NCBI GenBank assembly: GCA_900548385.1
Contig: URKJ01000026.1
Span: 3,456-67,455 of the forward strand
Length of the DNA: 64,000 nt
Direction: 5' to 3'
From: an uncultured bacterium
GTDB taxonomy: Bacteria > Verrucomicrobiota > Lentisphaeria > Victivallales > UBA1829
Shown piece after piece: positions 53,241-62,798 of this stretch. The translations under genes and the position numbers were made by a program. Position 1 is the first letter of the stretch. Each line of letters begins with the position of its first letter. Below the pieces are notes generated by a model. That model worked only from the letters and a program-made list of their open reading frames with translations, had not been told where the DNA came from and searched no databases.

Positions 53241-56200
53241 TTGATAACAGCTATGTTCCCAAAGATAAGGAGATGCCGACTCGTCAGCAGTCCGGCAACT
53301 CCGCCTTCGAAGCGGTTTCCATCAAAGTCGCTTCCCCGGAGGTAATCAGGTCCTGGAGCCATGGGGAAATCAAAAATCCAGAAACCATCAACTATCGAAG
53401 TTTCAAACCTGAAAAGGGCGGTCTCTTCTGCGAGAGAATCTTCGGTCCTCAGCGCGACTGGGAGTGCAACTGCGGAAAGTACAAACGTGTCAAGCATAAA
53501 GGCATCATCTGCGACCGCTGCGGTGTGGAAGTTACGCTGAGCAAGGTGCGCCGTGAGCGTATGGGGCACATTGAACTTGCAGTTCCGGTTTCCCATATCT
53601 GGTTCTTCAAGTGCATGCCGAGCCGTATCGGGCTGATGCTTGATATGACCGCCCGGACCCTTGAGCGCATTATCTACTATGAAGACTGGGTTGTGACCGA
53701 TCCCGGCGATACTCCGCTGAAACTCGGTCAGTCTCTTAATGAGATGGATTACCGTCAGGCGCGGGAAGAATATCAGGATGCGTTTCAGGCGGACATGGGT
53801 GCGCCGGCGATCCGTTCCCTGCTTTCACAGATCGAACTTGAGCCGCTCCGTCAGGAACTTGAAGTTCTGCTGACCGGCACCAAGAATAAAGCGATCCGCA
53901 AAAAACTTTCCAAGAGACTGCGTCTGGTGGAAGGATTCCAGAGAAGCAATTCCCGTCCGGAATGGATGATTCTGGAAGTGCTTCCGGTGATTCCGCCGGA
54001 CCTGCGTCCGCTGGTCCCGCTCGAAGGCGGCCGCTTTGCGACCTCCGACCTGAATGACCTGTACCGCCGTGTCATCAACCGCAACAACCGTCTGAAAAAT
54101 CTGCTTCAGCTGCGTACCCCGGAAGTGATTATCCGCAATGAAAAGCGTATGCTTCAGGAAGCGGTCGATGCGCTGCTTGACAACGGTCGTCATGGACGTG
54201 CCGTTACGGGAGCGGGAAACCGTCCGTTGAAGTCTCTGAGCGATATGCTCAAAGGCAAGCAGGGACGTTTCCGTCAGAATCTGCTGGGTAAACGTGTCGA
54301 CTACTCCGGACGTTCTGTGATCGTTGTCGGTCCGGAACTGAAACTTGCACAGTGCGGTCTGCCGAAAAAGATGGCGCTGGTCCTGTTTGAACCGTTTATC
54401 ATCCGTCACTTGAAAGGTCGCGGTTATGCTCATACCGTCCGCAGTGCGAAGAAAATGATTGAGCGCGGAGAGTCCGTGGTCTGGGATATTCTCGAAGAGG
54501 TGACCAAGGGACATCCTGTGATGCTGAACCGTGCGCCGACGCTGCATCGTCTTTCGATTCAGGCGTTCGACCCGATTCTGATTGAAGGTTCCGCGATCCG
54601 TCTGCATCCGTTGGTCTGTACCGCGTTCAATGCGGACTTCGACGGTGACCAGATGGCTGTCCATGTTCCGCTGTCCGGTGCGGCTCAGCTTGAATGCAAG
54701 CTCCTGATGCTGTCTTCAAACAACATCTTCTCGCCTGCGAACGGCAAGCCGATCATGACTCCGACCCAGGATATTACGCTCGGTTCTTATTATCTTACGA
54801 TTGAACCGCGCAACCCGGCGAAGGCGAGGGCGTTCAAAGATATTCACGAGGTCCTGTTCGCTTTGGATACGGGACACATTCATATTCATGATGCGATCCG
54901 TATTCCGAACCCGGATTTCGGTGTTGAGACTCCGCACGGAAACGCGAAAGACCGTTTCCTGCTGACGACCGCCGGACGTTGTATTTTCAACAGCATCTGG
55001 GACAAGACTCTCGGATTTTACAATGGGGTTGCCAAGAAGAAAGAGCTCGGAGCTCTGATCGCGGAGGCCTATGCGCACATCGGACATCAGAAGACCGTGG
55101 AACAGCTTGACCGTCTGAAAAATCTCGGTTATGAATATGCTACGGTTGCCGGTTTCTCCATTTCCATTGCCGATATGGTGGTTCCGAAACAGAAAGGCGA
55201 ACTGATCGCCAAAGCCCGTACCGAGATTGACAAGATCAATGATCAGTACAACAAAGGCGCTCTGACGCAGCTTGAACGGTATCACAACATTATTGATACC
55301 TGGACCAAAACCAGTAATGCGGTGGCGGAATCGCTGTTCCAGGAACTGGAAGGCGTCAGCAAGAAAGAGATCAACCCTGTTTACGCAATGCTGGATTCCG
55401 GAGCACGAGGCAGTAAAGACCAGATCCGTCAGCTTGCCGGTATGCGCGGTCTGATGGCGAAACCGTCGGGCGATATTATTGAGCGTCCGATTCTTTCGAA
55501 CTTCCGTGAAGGTCTGTCCGTTCTGGAATACTTCATCAGTACACACGGTGCCCGTAAAGGTCTTGCCGATACCGCGCTTAAAACCGCTGACTCCGGTTAC
55601 ATGACCCGTAAGCTTGTTGATGTGGCGCAGGATATCATCTGCCGCTCTGAAGACTGCGGAACGATGAAAGGAATCTGGATCAGCGCGATCGTGGAAGGTG
55701 ACGATGTGATGCTGCCGCTGAAAGCGCGCCTGATCGGTCGCTGCAGCGCTCAGGATATTCGTGACCCGATCTACGAGGATGGACGTCTTCTGGTGAAAGC
55801 CGGAGAAGAGTTTACACCGGAATTGGCGGATCTCATCGAAAAACGCAATATCCAGCGTGTTCTGATCCGTTCGGTCCTTACCTGCGAAATCGAACACGGC
55901 GTTTGTGTGAAATGCTATGGCCGCAATCTCGCGAGCGACAAGCTGGCGGAAGTCGGCGATGCGCTTGGTATTATTGCGGCACAGTCGATCGGTGAGCCTG
56001 GTACGCAGCTGACCATGAGAACATTCCATATCGGTGGTACCGCGACCTCCAAGTACACGAAACCGGAGATCATCGCAAAGAGCGAGGGAACGATCCGTTT
56101 TGAAAATATCCGTACCGTTGAAAACGAGCACGGAGAATGCGTAATCGTGAACAAGAACGGATTTATCGTGATCTATGATGCGGCGAAGGCGAAGGAGATT

Positions 56201-57565
56201 GAGGAAAAAGCCCGTGAGCGGGCGAAACTCGAAGCGGAAGTCATCGGTGCGTTCTATAACCGTGATTACGATTACTGGGCCGATGCTGTGAAGGAGGCCG
56301 AGATTGACCGTTATACGGCGGAAGTCGGTGCGGTCCTTTATAAGAAGGACGGCGACAGGGTTAAGGCCAATGACCGGATTGCGACCTGGGATTCGTCTCA
56401 CCTCCCGATCATTGCGGAAGATGCCGGTACTGTGGAACTTCTCGACTTGATCGAAAACGTTACTTTGAATCGAACCGAGCGCGGCGGCAACGAGGAAATT
56501 ACCGTTATGCCTCACCGTGAAGACCTGCATCCGCAGATCGTCATCAAGGATAAGGCGGGTGAAGTGCTTTCGTACTATCCGCTGCCTGCCGGTGCGTTTA
56601 TCATGACGAAGCGCGGTGTGAAGGTGCGTCCCGGTGTCGTGCTTGCCCGTGTGCCGCGTCAGCAGCTGAAGAACAAGGACATCACCGGAGGTCTTCCGCG
56701 TGTTGCTGAGCTGTTCGAAGCCCGTACGCCGAAAGAAGTCGCTGATATTGCGAAGATCGACGGCTTGGTCGAATTCGGAAAAGTTCAGCGCAGCCGCCGC
56801 CAGATCATTGTCCGTGATCCGGACACCAATGAGTTTGAGGAACACAGCATTCCGACGAACAAACATCTGTTCGTTGCAAAAGGCGACTATGTGAAGAAAG
56901 GCCAGAAGCTGACCGGCGGATCGATCGTTCCGCAGGTGATGCTCTCTGTATGCGGTTCTCAGGAACTGCAGCGCTATCTGGTGAATGAGGTTCAGACGGT
57001 TTACCGGTCTCAGGGTGTGGAAATCAATGACAAGCACATTGAGATCATTATCCGTCAGATGATGCAGAAGATCCGTATTACCGAACAGGGTGCGACGCAG
57101 TTCCTGGCCGGTGAACAGGTTGATAAATATGACTTCCAGCGGGCGAATGACGAGGCGAGAGCCAAAGGTCTCGCTCCTGCGGAAGGCGAACCGGTACTGC
57201 TGGGTATAACAAAGGCCTCGCTGGAAACCGACAGCTTCATTTCGTCGGCATCGTTCCAGGATACGACCCGTATTCTGACGGATGCCGCGACACTGGGCAA
57301 AGTCGACAGCCTCCGCGGTTTCAAGGAAAATGTTATTACCGGACACCTCATCCCCGCGGGAACCGGCTCGGAGAAATTCCAGCGTCTTGTCCCGGAAAAA
57401 CTCGGAGAAGAGCTTCCGCCGGAACTTGACATCCTCGAAGATGACGATGAGTATCTGGATGAGGATGACGAGATTCAGGAAGAATACATCTACGATGCCG
57501 ATGAAGCCGGCAATGATCTGGAAGAAGATGCCGTTTCAGATGAAGAAACGGATGAGGAAGAATAA
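53237..57565 (+). CDS. rpoC: RNA polymerase subunit beta-prime with acidic C-terminal tail
   Basis: The 1442-residue subunit begins with GTG at 53237, overlapping the rpoB stop, after GGAGGGA. The N-terminal zinc ribbon is CNCGKYKRVKHKGIICDRCG, the active-site loop is NADFDGDQMAVH with three catalytic Asp, and the second zinc site uses CEIEHGVCVKCYG. The final 45 or so residues are overwhelmingly Asp and Glu (LEDDDEYLDEDDEIQEEY, DLEEDAVSDEETDEEE), a tail not present in E. coli beta-prime. Confidence 0.97.
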   Translation: MIDNSYVPKDKEMPTRQQSGNSAFEAVSIKVASPEVIRSWSHGEIKNPETINYRSFKPEKGGLFCERIFGPQRDWECNCGKYKRVKHKGIICDRCGVEVTLSKVRRERMGHIELAVPVSHIWFFKCMPSRIGLMLDMTARTLERIIYYEDWVVTDPGDTPLKLGQSLNEMDYRQAREEYQDAFQADMGAPAIRSLLSQIELEPLRQELEVLLTGTKNKAIRKKLSKRLRLVEGFQRSNSRPEWMILEVLPVIPPDLRPLVPLEGGRFATSDLNDLYRRVINRNNRLKNLLQLRTPEVIIRNEKRMLQEAVDALLDNGRHGRAVTGAGNRPLKSLSDMLKGKQGRFRQNLLGKRVDYSGRSVIVVGPELKLAQCGLPKKMALVLFEPFIIRHLKGRGYAHTVRSAKKMIERGESVVWDILEEVTKGHPVMLNRAPTLHRLSIQAFDPILIEGSAIRLHPLVCTAFNADFDGDQMAVHVPLSGAAQLECKLLMLSSNNIFSPANGKPIMTPTQDITLGSYYLTIEPRNPAKARAFKDIHEVLFALDTGHIHIHDAIRIPNPDFGVETPHGNAKDRFLLTTAGRCIFNSIWDKTLGFYNGVAKKKELGALIAEAYAHIGHQKTVEQLDRLKNLGYEYATVAGFSISIADMVVPKQKGELIAKARTEIDKINDQYNKGALTQLERYHNIIDTWTKTSNAVAESLFQELEGVSKKEINPVYAMLDSGARGSKDQIRQLAGMRGLMAKPSGDIIERPILSNFREGLSVLEYFISTHGARKGLADTALKTADSGYMTRKLVDVAQDIICRSEDCGTMKGIWISAIVEGDDVMLPLKARLIGRCSAQDIRDPIYEDGRLLVKAGEEFTPELADLIEKRNIQRVLIRSVLTCEIEHGVCVKCYGRNLASDKLAEVGDALGIIAAQSIGEPGTQLTMRTFHIGGTATSKYTKPEIIAKSEGTIRFENIRTVENEHGECVIVNKNGFIVIYDAAKAKEIEEKARERAKLEAEVIGAFYNRDYDYWADAVKEAEIDRYTAEVGAVLYKKDGDRVKANDRIATWDSSHLPIIAEDAGTVELLDLIENVTLNRTERGGNEEITVMPHREDLHPQIVIKDKAGEVLSYYPLPAGAFIMTKRGVKVRPGVVLARVPRQQLKNKDITGGLPRVAELFEARTPKEVADIAKIDGLVEFGKVQRSRRQIIVRDPDTNEFEEHSIPTNKHLFVAKGDYVKKGQKLTGGSIVPQVMLSVCGSQELQRYLVNEVQTVYRSQGVEINDKHIEIIIRQMMQKIRITEQGATQFLAGEQVDKYDFQRANDEARAKGLAPAEGEPVLLGITKASLETDSFISSASFQDTTRILTDAATLGKVDSLRGFKENVITGHLIPAGTGSEKFQRLVPEKLGEELPPELDILEDDDEYLDEDDEIQEEYIYDADEAGNDLEEDAVSDEETDEEE

Positions 57566-57606
57566 GGCAAGAACTGAAAAAAATATTAAAAAAGTTACCT
57601 GTACAC

Positions 57607-57651
57607 TTGAAAACAGCAAATGGTGCATTATATTAAATGCCTGTTTGCTGT
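57607..57651 (+). promoter_or_regulatory. Candidate str promoter inside an inverted repeat
   Basis: TTGAAA (57607-57612) and TATATT (57629-57634) are separated by 16 bases. The same stretch forms a nested inverted repeat, ACAGCAAA (57613-57620) with TTTGCTGT (57644-57651) and GCATT (57625-57629) with AATGC (57636-57640). It could be an operator at the DNA level or, in read-through RNA from rpoC, a hairpin before rpsL. Confidence 0.5.
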
Positions 57652-57689
57652 AACTCAAATGTATAAAGGACACAGGTGAAGGAAAAAAG

Positions 57690-58091
57690 ATGCCGACAAT
57701 CAACCAACTGGTAAAGGCCGGTCGCAGACCGAAAGTCGCCAAGAGCAAATCCAAGGCTCTTACAAAATGCCCGCAGAGACGTGGAGTCTGTCTGCAGGTT
57801 ACAACAAGAACGCCGAAGAAGCCGAACTCCGCGTTGCGTAAAATTGCAAAAGTTCGTCTTACCAACGGTCAGGAAATCACTGCCTATATCGGCGGCGAAG
57901 GACACAATCTTCAGGAACACTCCGTTGTTCTCGTGAAGGGCGGTCGTGTCCGTGACCTTCCTGGTGTTCGTTATCATATCGTCAGAGGAGCTTTGGACAG
58001 TCTTGGCGTTGAAGGACGTAAACAGGGACGTTCCAAGTATGGGGCCAAGGTGCCGAAAGCCGGCGAAACCGCGGGCAAAAAGAAGAAATAA
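57690..58091 (+). CDS. rpsL: 30S ribosomal protein S12
   Basis: The 133-residue uS12 lies at the decoding centre. It has CPQRRGVCLQVTTRTPKKPN, with the PKKPNSALRK streptomycin-site segment unaltered, then GGEGHNLQEHSVVLVKGGRV and DLPGVRYHIVRGALD. It is the first gene of the str-type block. A GAAGGAAAAA ribosome site precedes it. Confidence 0.97.
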   Translation: MPTINQLVKAGRRPKVAKSKSKALTKCPQRRGVCLQVTTRTPKKPNSALRKIAKVRLTNGQEITAYIGGEGHNLQEHSVVLVKGGRVRDLPGVRYHIVRGALDSLGVEGRKQGRSKYGAKVPKAGETAGKKKK

Positions 58092-58106
58092 TCAGGAAGA
58101 GTTGAA

Positions 58107-58577
58107 ATGAGAAGACGTAAGATCACGAAGAGAGAGCTGACGCCCGATGTCAAGTACAACAGTGAGCTCGTTGCCCGCCTGATCAACACGATCATGCGCA
58201 ATGGCAAGAAGTCTGTTGCTCAGAGTATTGTGTACGGCGCATTCGATACGCTCAAAGCGAAGAAGAAAGATATGGAGCCGCTGGAAGTCTTTATTCAGGC
58301 GGTGGAAAATATCAAGCCGAAACTGGAAGTCAAGAGCCGTCGAGTCGGCGGAGCTACTTATCAGGTTCCCATCGAAGTTCCGGCGGAACGTCAGGTCGCG
58401 CTTGCCATGCGTTGGATCACGACCTACTCGCAGGCGAAAAAAGGTAAATCCATGACGGATGCTCTTGCTTCCGAACTGCTTGATGCGTTTGACAATCAGG
58501 GCGCTTCCATCAAGAAGAAAGATGATACACACAAGATGGCGCAGGCGAATAAAGCGTTTGCCCATTACAGATGGTAA
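58107..58577 (+). CDS. rpsG: 30S ribosomal protein S7
   Basis: The 156-residue uS7 nucleates assembly of the 30S head. Diagnostic parts are the N-terminal RRRKITKRELTPDVKYNSEL, the central VGGATYQVPIEV and the C-terminal MAQANKAFAHYRW. It follows rpsL by 15 bases and precedes fusA by 37. Confidence 0.97.
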   Translation: MRRRKITKRELTPDVKYNSELVARLINTIMRNGKKSVAQSIVYGAFDTLKAKKKDMEPLEVFIQAVENIKPKLEVKSRRVGGATYQVPIEVPAERQVALAMRWITTYSQAKKGKSMTDALASELLDAFDNQGASIKKKDDTHKMAQANKAFAHYRW

Positions 58578-58614
58578 TTTTAGAACTTTTTAATGCTCAT
58601 TGAAAGACTGAACT

Positions 58615-60741
58615 ATGACAGCAGAAGCAGAACATACCTGTAACGAGTCGCCGAAACGTGTTGCGTCGATAGCCAATACGCGTAATATCGGTATTATGGC
58701 TCACATTGATGCGGGAAAAACCACACTTTCTGAACGTATTCTTTTTTATACCGGCAAGACTCACAAGATCGGTGAAGTTCATGACGGTGCCGCAACAATG
58801 GACTGGATGGTTCAGGAGCAGGAGCGCGGTATTACGATTACATCCGCCGCAACAACCTGTTTCTGGATGCGTCACGACAAGAAACACAGAATCAATCTTA
58901 TTGACACTCCGGGACACGTGGACTTCACTGCTGAAGTCGAACGTTCTCTCCGCGTTCTCGACGGCGCGGTCGGCGTTTTCTGCGCGGTCGGTGGCGTTCA
59001 GCCCCAGTCCGAAACCGTTTGGCGCCAGGCGAAGAAATATCACGTCCCCTGCATGGCGTTCGTGAACAAAATGGACCGTACCGGCGCGAACTTCTACAAA
59101 GTCGTGGAAGATATGCGCAAGAAACTGAAAGTCAATGCCACTCCGCTTGAAATTCCTATCGGAGCCGAGGCTGATTTCACTGGGCTGATCGATATCCTTG
59201 AAATGAAAGCCATTCAGTTCAATGGCGACAACGGCGAAAATCCGCTGCCGATTGATATTCCGGCGGATATGATGGATAAAGCCAAGCAGTATCACGACGA
59301 ACTGGTGGAAAAGATCGCTGATTTCGATGACGAGATTGCAATGCGTTTCCTCGACGGCGAGGACATCCCGGCGGAAGAACTTCGCCCGGTCATCCGTAAA
59401 GCCGTTCTTGCGGGTAAACTTGTTCCTGCTTTCTGCGGTTCAGCTTTCAAAAACAAAGGCGTTCAGTCCCTTCTCGACGCCGTGGCAGACTATCTGCCGT
59501 CTCCGGTTGACATCTGGGAAACCGTCGGCCACAATCCTTACAACATGGATGAAGAGGTCAAAGTCCATTGCGGCGACGATCAGCCGTTTGCGGCTCTTGC
59601 ATTCAAGATTGCGACTGACCCGTATGTCGGTAAGCTGTTCTTCTTCCGTATTTACGCCGGAACCGCGACTTGCGGACAGACTCTGCTGAATCCCCGTACC
59701 GGCAAGCAGGAACGTTTCGGACGTCTGCTTCAGATGCATGCGAATTCCCGTGAAGAGCGCGATCAGATCTTCTGCGGAGATATTGCCGCTGCGGTCGGTC
59801 TCAAGAACGTTACGACCGGTGATACGCTGTGCGATGAAAAGAATCCGATCGTTCTCGAAGCCATGAATTTCCCGGATCCGGTTATTTCGATCGCTGTTGA
59901 GCCGAAGACAACGGCGGATCGCGACAAGCTTTCCAATGCTCTGATCGCTCTGGCTCAGGAAGACCCGACGTTCACCATGAAATCCGATCAGGAAACCGGA
60001 CAGACGATTATTTCCGGTATGGGTGAGCTTCACCTTGAGATCATTATGGACCGTCTGATTCGCGAATTCCGCGTGGAAGCGGTTGCCGGCCAGCCGGAAG
60101 TCGCTTACCGTGAATCCATGCTCAAACCTGCTTCTTATGACTCCAAGTTCGTCCGTCAGTCCGGTGGACGCGGTCAGTATGGACATTGCGTACTGGAAGT
60201 TCAGCCGATGGAACAGGGGCATGGAGTAACGGTTCAGAACAAGATCGTCGGCGGTGCGATTCCGAAGGAATACATCAAGCCGATCGAGCAGGGTATTCGC
60301 GAAGCGGCGCAGACCGGTGTTCTTGCCGGTTATCCGATCATCGACTTCAATGTTGATATTGTTGACGGATCTTACCATCCGGTTGACTCCTCGGAAATGG
60401 CGTTCAAGATTGCTGCGTCGATGGGATTGAAAGAGGCTGCGAAGAAAGCCGGTCTCTGCCTTCTTGAGCCGATTATGAAAGTCGAAGTCACCTGCCCGGA
60501 TGAAAACCAGGGCGATATTATCGGTGACATTACGAAACGCCGCGGTCAGATTGCGGAACTGACACCGGAGAATGGTTCGACGAAGATTGTTGCGAATGTT
60601 CCGCTTTCCGAACTGTTTGGTTATGCAACGGCGATCCGCTCCCTTTCGAAAGGCCGCGCCTCGTATGTGATGGAACCGAATGTGTTTGAACGTGTACCGA
60701 GCCAAGTCCAAGAAAAAATTGTGGAGAAAAATAAGAAATGA
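58615..60741 (+). CDS. fusA: Elongation factor G
   Basis: The 708-residue translocase has canonical G motifs: AHIDAGKTT (P-loop), an unaltered switch I (QEQERGITITSAATT), DTPGHVDFT and NKMDR. Domain IV carries GGRGQYGHCVLEV, and domain V is complete. The normal switch I contrasts with that of EF-Tu in the same cluster. The usual downstream tuf is missing; instead the stop overlaps the rpsJ start (ATGA). Confidence 0.97.
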   Translation: MTAEAEHTCNESPKRVASIANTRNIGIMAHIDAGKTTLSERILFYTGKTHKIGEVHDGAATMDWMVQEQERGITITSAATTCFWMRHDKKHRINLIDTPGHVDFTAEVERSLRVLDGAVGVFCAVGGVQPQSETVWRQAKKYHVPCMAFVNKMDRTGANFYKVVEDMRKKLKVNATPLEIPIGAEADFTGLIDILEMKAIQFNGDNGENPLPIDIPADMMDKAKQYHDELVEKIADFDDEIAMRFLDGEDIPAEELRPVIRKAVLAGKLVPAFCGSAFKNKGVQSLLDAVADYLPSPVDIWETVGHNPYNMDEEVKVHCGDDQPFAALAFKIATDPYVGKLFFFRIYAGTATCGQTLLNPRTGKQERFGRLLQMHANSREERDQIFCGDIAAAVGLKNVTTGDTLCDEKNPIVLEAMNFPDPVISIAVEPKTTADRDKLSNALIALAQEDPTFTMKSDQETGQTIISGMGELHLEIIMDRLIREFRVEAVAGQPEVAYRESMLKPASYDSKFVRQSGGRGQYGHCVLEVQPMEQGHGVTVQNKIVGGAIPKEYIKPIEQGIREAAQTGVLAGYPIIDFNVDIVDGSYHPVDSSEMAFKIAASMGLKEAAKKAGLCLLEPIMKVEVTCPDENQGDIIGDITKRRGQIAELTPENGSTKIVANVPLSELFGYATAIRSLSKGRASYVMEPNVFERVPSQVQEKIVEKNKK

Positions 60742-61073
60742 GCACAAAACCGAGTGCAAAAGCCGTCCAGAAGATCCGTATCAAACTTCAGGCGTACGAA
60801 CATCGTATTCTTGATCAGTCCGTTGCGGAGATTCTCAACACCGCTCGCAGAACGGGTTCCATGGTTGCCGGTCCGATTCCGCTGCCGACCAGAATCCAGC
60901 GCTATACCGTCAACCGCTCTCCCCATGTCGACAAGAAGTCGATGGACCAGTTTGAGAGCCGTACACACAAACGCTTGATGGATATCATCAATCCGACGGC
61001 GAAGACAGTGGATGAACTGAAGAAGCTGAATCTTCCCGCAGGTGTTGATATTTTATTGAAGGTTGGAAAATAA
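60738..61073 (+). CDS. rpsJ: 30S ribosomal protein S10
   Basis: The 111-residue uS10 (NusE) has KIRIKLQAYEHRILDQSVAE, GPIPLPTRIQRYTVNRSPHV with the NusB-binding loop, and THKRLMDIINPTAKTVDEL. It is about 8 residues longer at the N-terminus than E. coli S10. It overlaps fusA by 4 bases, joining the str and S10 blocks into one unit. Confidence 0.97.
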   Translation: MSTKPSAKAVQKIRIKLQAYEHRILDQSVAEILNTARRTGSMVAGPIPLPTRIQRYTVNRSPHVDKKSMDQFESRTHKRLMDIINPTAKTVDELKKLNLPAGVDILLKVGK

Positions 61074-61090
61074 GATTCCAATTTGAAATC

Positions 61091-61125
61091 GCTCCGGTTT
61101 GAAGGAACCGCTTTTGAACCGGAGC
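61091..61125 (+). promoter_or_regulatory. Leader-like hairpin between rpsJ and rplC
   Basis: GCTCCGGTT (61091-61099) pairs with AACCGGAGC (61117-61125) and is followed by AAAAAC, not T residues. The 109-base gap is unusual in this tightly packed operon, so it may hold an L4-type autoregulatory or processing element; E. coli has its S10 leader before rpsJ instead. Confidence 0.45.
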
Positions 61126-61182
61126 AAAAACAGCTTAGGCACCAAGGCCTTTTCCGAGAGGGCAAGTGCCGGAAGGAGCAGA

Positions 61183-61815
61183 ATGAAAGGCATTATCGGA
61201 AAGAAAGTCGGTATGACTCAGGTCTACGACGAAAAAGGAACACTTGTTCCGGTCACGGTCATTGAGGCTGGACCCTGCGTCGTTCTTGATGTCAAGACAC
61301 AGGAGAGGGACGGCTATACCGCCGTTCAGGTTGGATTCGGCTCACGAAAAGTCAAGAATGTCACGAAACAGGTACTCGGTACGGTGGTCAAGGCCGGATT
61401 GGAAAAGAATCCGCCGGCGGTGATCAAGGAATTCCGCACGGAAGGCGCTTGCAGCCTGGAAGTCGGATCGGTCGTGAAAGCGGATATCTTCGCAGCGGGC
61501 GAATTCCTTGACATTACGGGAACCACCAAAGGTAAAGGTTACAACGGCGTTATGGTTCGTCATCACTTCAAGGGCGGACGTGACGGACACGGCGGCGGCT
61601 GGCACAGAAAGCCGGGCTCCATCGGCTGCCGTGAGTGGCCTGGAAATATTATCAAGGGCAAGAAGATGGCGGGTCAGCTCGGAAATGCTTCCAGAACCGT
61701 CCAGAATCTGCGCATTGTCAGCGTCTCGGCAGAGGAAAACCTGCTGTTTGTAAGAGGCGCCGTCCCGGGACCGAATGGCGGAACTCTGTTCGTCAAGCAG
61801 GCCAAGAAGAAATAA
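61183..61815 (+). CDS. rplC: 50S ribosomal protein L3
   Basis: The start at 61183 follows GGAAGGAG; the frame is open to 61099 without a site. The 210-residue uL3 has MKGIIGKKVGMTQV, the central GKGYNGVMVRHHFKGGRDGH and GSIGCREWPGNIIKGKKMAG, with the loop reaching the peptidyl-transferase centre, and ends VKQAKKK. Confidence 0.97.
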   Translation: MKGIIGKKVGMTQVYDEKGTLVPVTVIEAGPCVVLDVKTQERDGYTAVQVGFGSRKVKNVTKQVLGTVVKAGLEKNPPAVIKEFRTEGACSLEVGSVVKADIFAAGEFLDITGTTKGKGYNGVMVRHHFKGGRDGHGGGWHRKPGSIGCREWPGNIIKGKKMAGQLGNASRTVQNLRIVSVSAEENLLFVRGAVPGPNGGTLFVKQAKKK

Positions 61816-61858
61816 TCCGCGACGGAAAACCTCAACCAATTAAACAACAGGTGATACA

Positions 61859-62488
61859 ATGTCCATGAATATTGATATCTTCAATATCAAGGGAGAAAAA
61901 GTCGGCGATTACACGCTTGACGACTGCTGCCTTGAATTTGATAAAGGCGCACAGGCTGTGCATGATACCGTCGTCGGTTTCCTTGCGGAACTTCGTGCCG
62001 GAACCGCGTCCACGAAAACCAGAGCGGAAGTTGCCGGAAGCGGCAAGAAGCCGTTCAAGCAGAAAGGCCTCGCCCGTGCCCGTGCGGGAAGCACGAGAAA
62101 CCCGGTCTGGCGCCATGGCGGTGTTGCGTTTGGTCCCAAGCCGCGCAGCTTCGCGGTCAAACTGAATGCCAAGGTCAAACAGCTTGCCCTCAAGCGTTCT
62201 TTCTCTGAAAAAGTGAAAGAAGGTGCGGTCATCGTTCTCGATTCTTTCGAGCTCCAGGATTGCAAGACCAAGAGCGCTGTTGCGGTTCTGAAGGCGTTCA
62301 AGGCGGATGCCGTAAAGGTTCTGATCGCGGTCAAGGAATATGAAGAGAATCAGCTGAGAGCTACCGGCAATCTGCCGCTTGCGATTCTCATCAAAGCCGC
62401 ATCGGTGAATACCTATCAGGTACTTTACTCCGATAAGTTGATGTTCACCAAAGAAGCGCTCGACGAATTCGTCAAGCGTCTCGCTTGA
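61859..62488 (+). CDS. rplD: 50S ribosomal protein L4
   Basis: The 209-residue uL4 carries the exit-tunnel loop TRAEVAGSGKKPFKQKGLAR with ARAGSTRNPVWRHGGVAFGP. In E. coli L4 also represses the S10 operon. The start at 61859 follows ACAGGTGA; ATG 61865 is an alternative two codons later. rplW begins 17 bases after the stop. Confidence 0.97.
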   Translation: MSMNIDIFNIKGEKVGDYTLDDCCLEFDKGAQAVHDTVVGFLAELRAGTASTKTRAEVAGSGKKPFKQKGLARARAGSTRNPVWRHGGVAFGPKPRSFAVKLNAKVKQLALKRSFSEKVKEGAVIVLDSFELQDCKTKSAVAVLKAFKADAVKVLIAVKEYEENQLRATGNLPLAILIKAASVNTYQVLYSDKLMFTKEALDEFVKRLA

Positions 62489-62505
62489 GCAGGAGACACG
62501 GTAAA

Positions 62506-62787
62506 ATGTCCAAGGCTTATGAAACAATTCGAAATATTCTCGTAACAGAGAAAAGCGCGGTTCTGAAAGAAGCCAACCAGTATGCATTCAAGGTGGCTCC
62601 CAAGGCAACCAAACTTGAGGTCGCCGACGCGATCGAGGAAATCTATGGCGTCAAGGTGAAGTCTGTTAATATCATTAACTGCAAAGGCAAGATGAAACGT
62701 TCCGGCAGATCTCCCATTCCGGGCAAACGCCCTGACTGGAAGAAGGCCGTGATCTCTCTCGCCGAAGGCTCGATCGACCTCGCGTAA
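62506..62787 (+). CDS. rplW: 50S ribosomal protein L23
   Basis: The start at 62506 follows AGGAG; an upstream TTG at 62485 is less likely. The 93-residue uL23 docks trigger factor and SRP at the tunnel exit. It has NILVTEKSAVLKEANQYAFK and VKSVNIINCKGKMKR, with a normal length. Confidence 0.96.
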   Translation: MSKAYETIRNILVTEKSAVLKEANQYAFKVAPKATKLEVADAIEEIYGVKVKSVNIINCKGKMKRSGRSPIPGKRPDWKKAVISLAEGSIDLA

Positions 62788-62798
62788 GGAGTATAAAC

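Noticed and set aside
54716..57346. Open frame of 876 codons on the minus strand opposite rpoC
   Set aside because: rpoC is certain on the other strand. The antisense product has no family features, and long antisense frames recur across this window because of codon bias.
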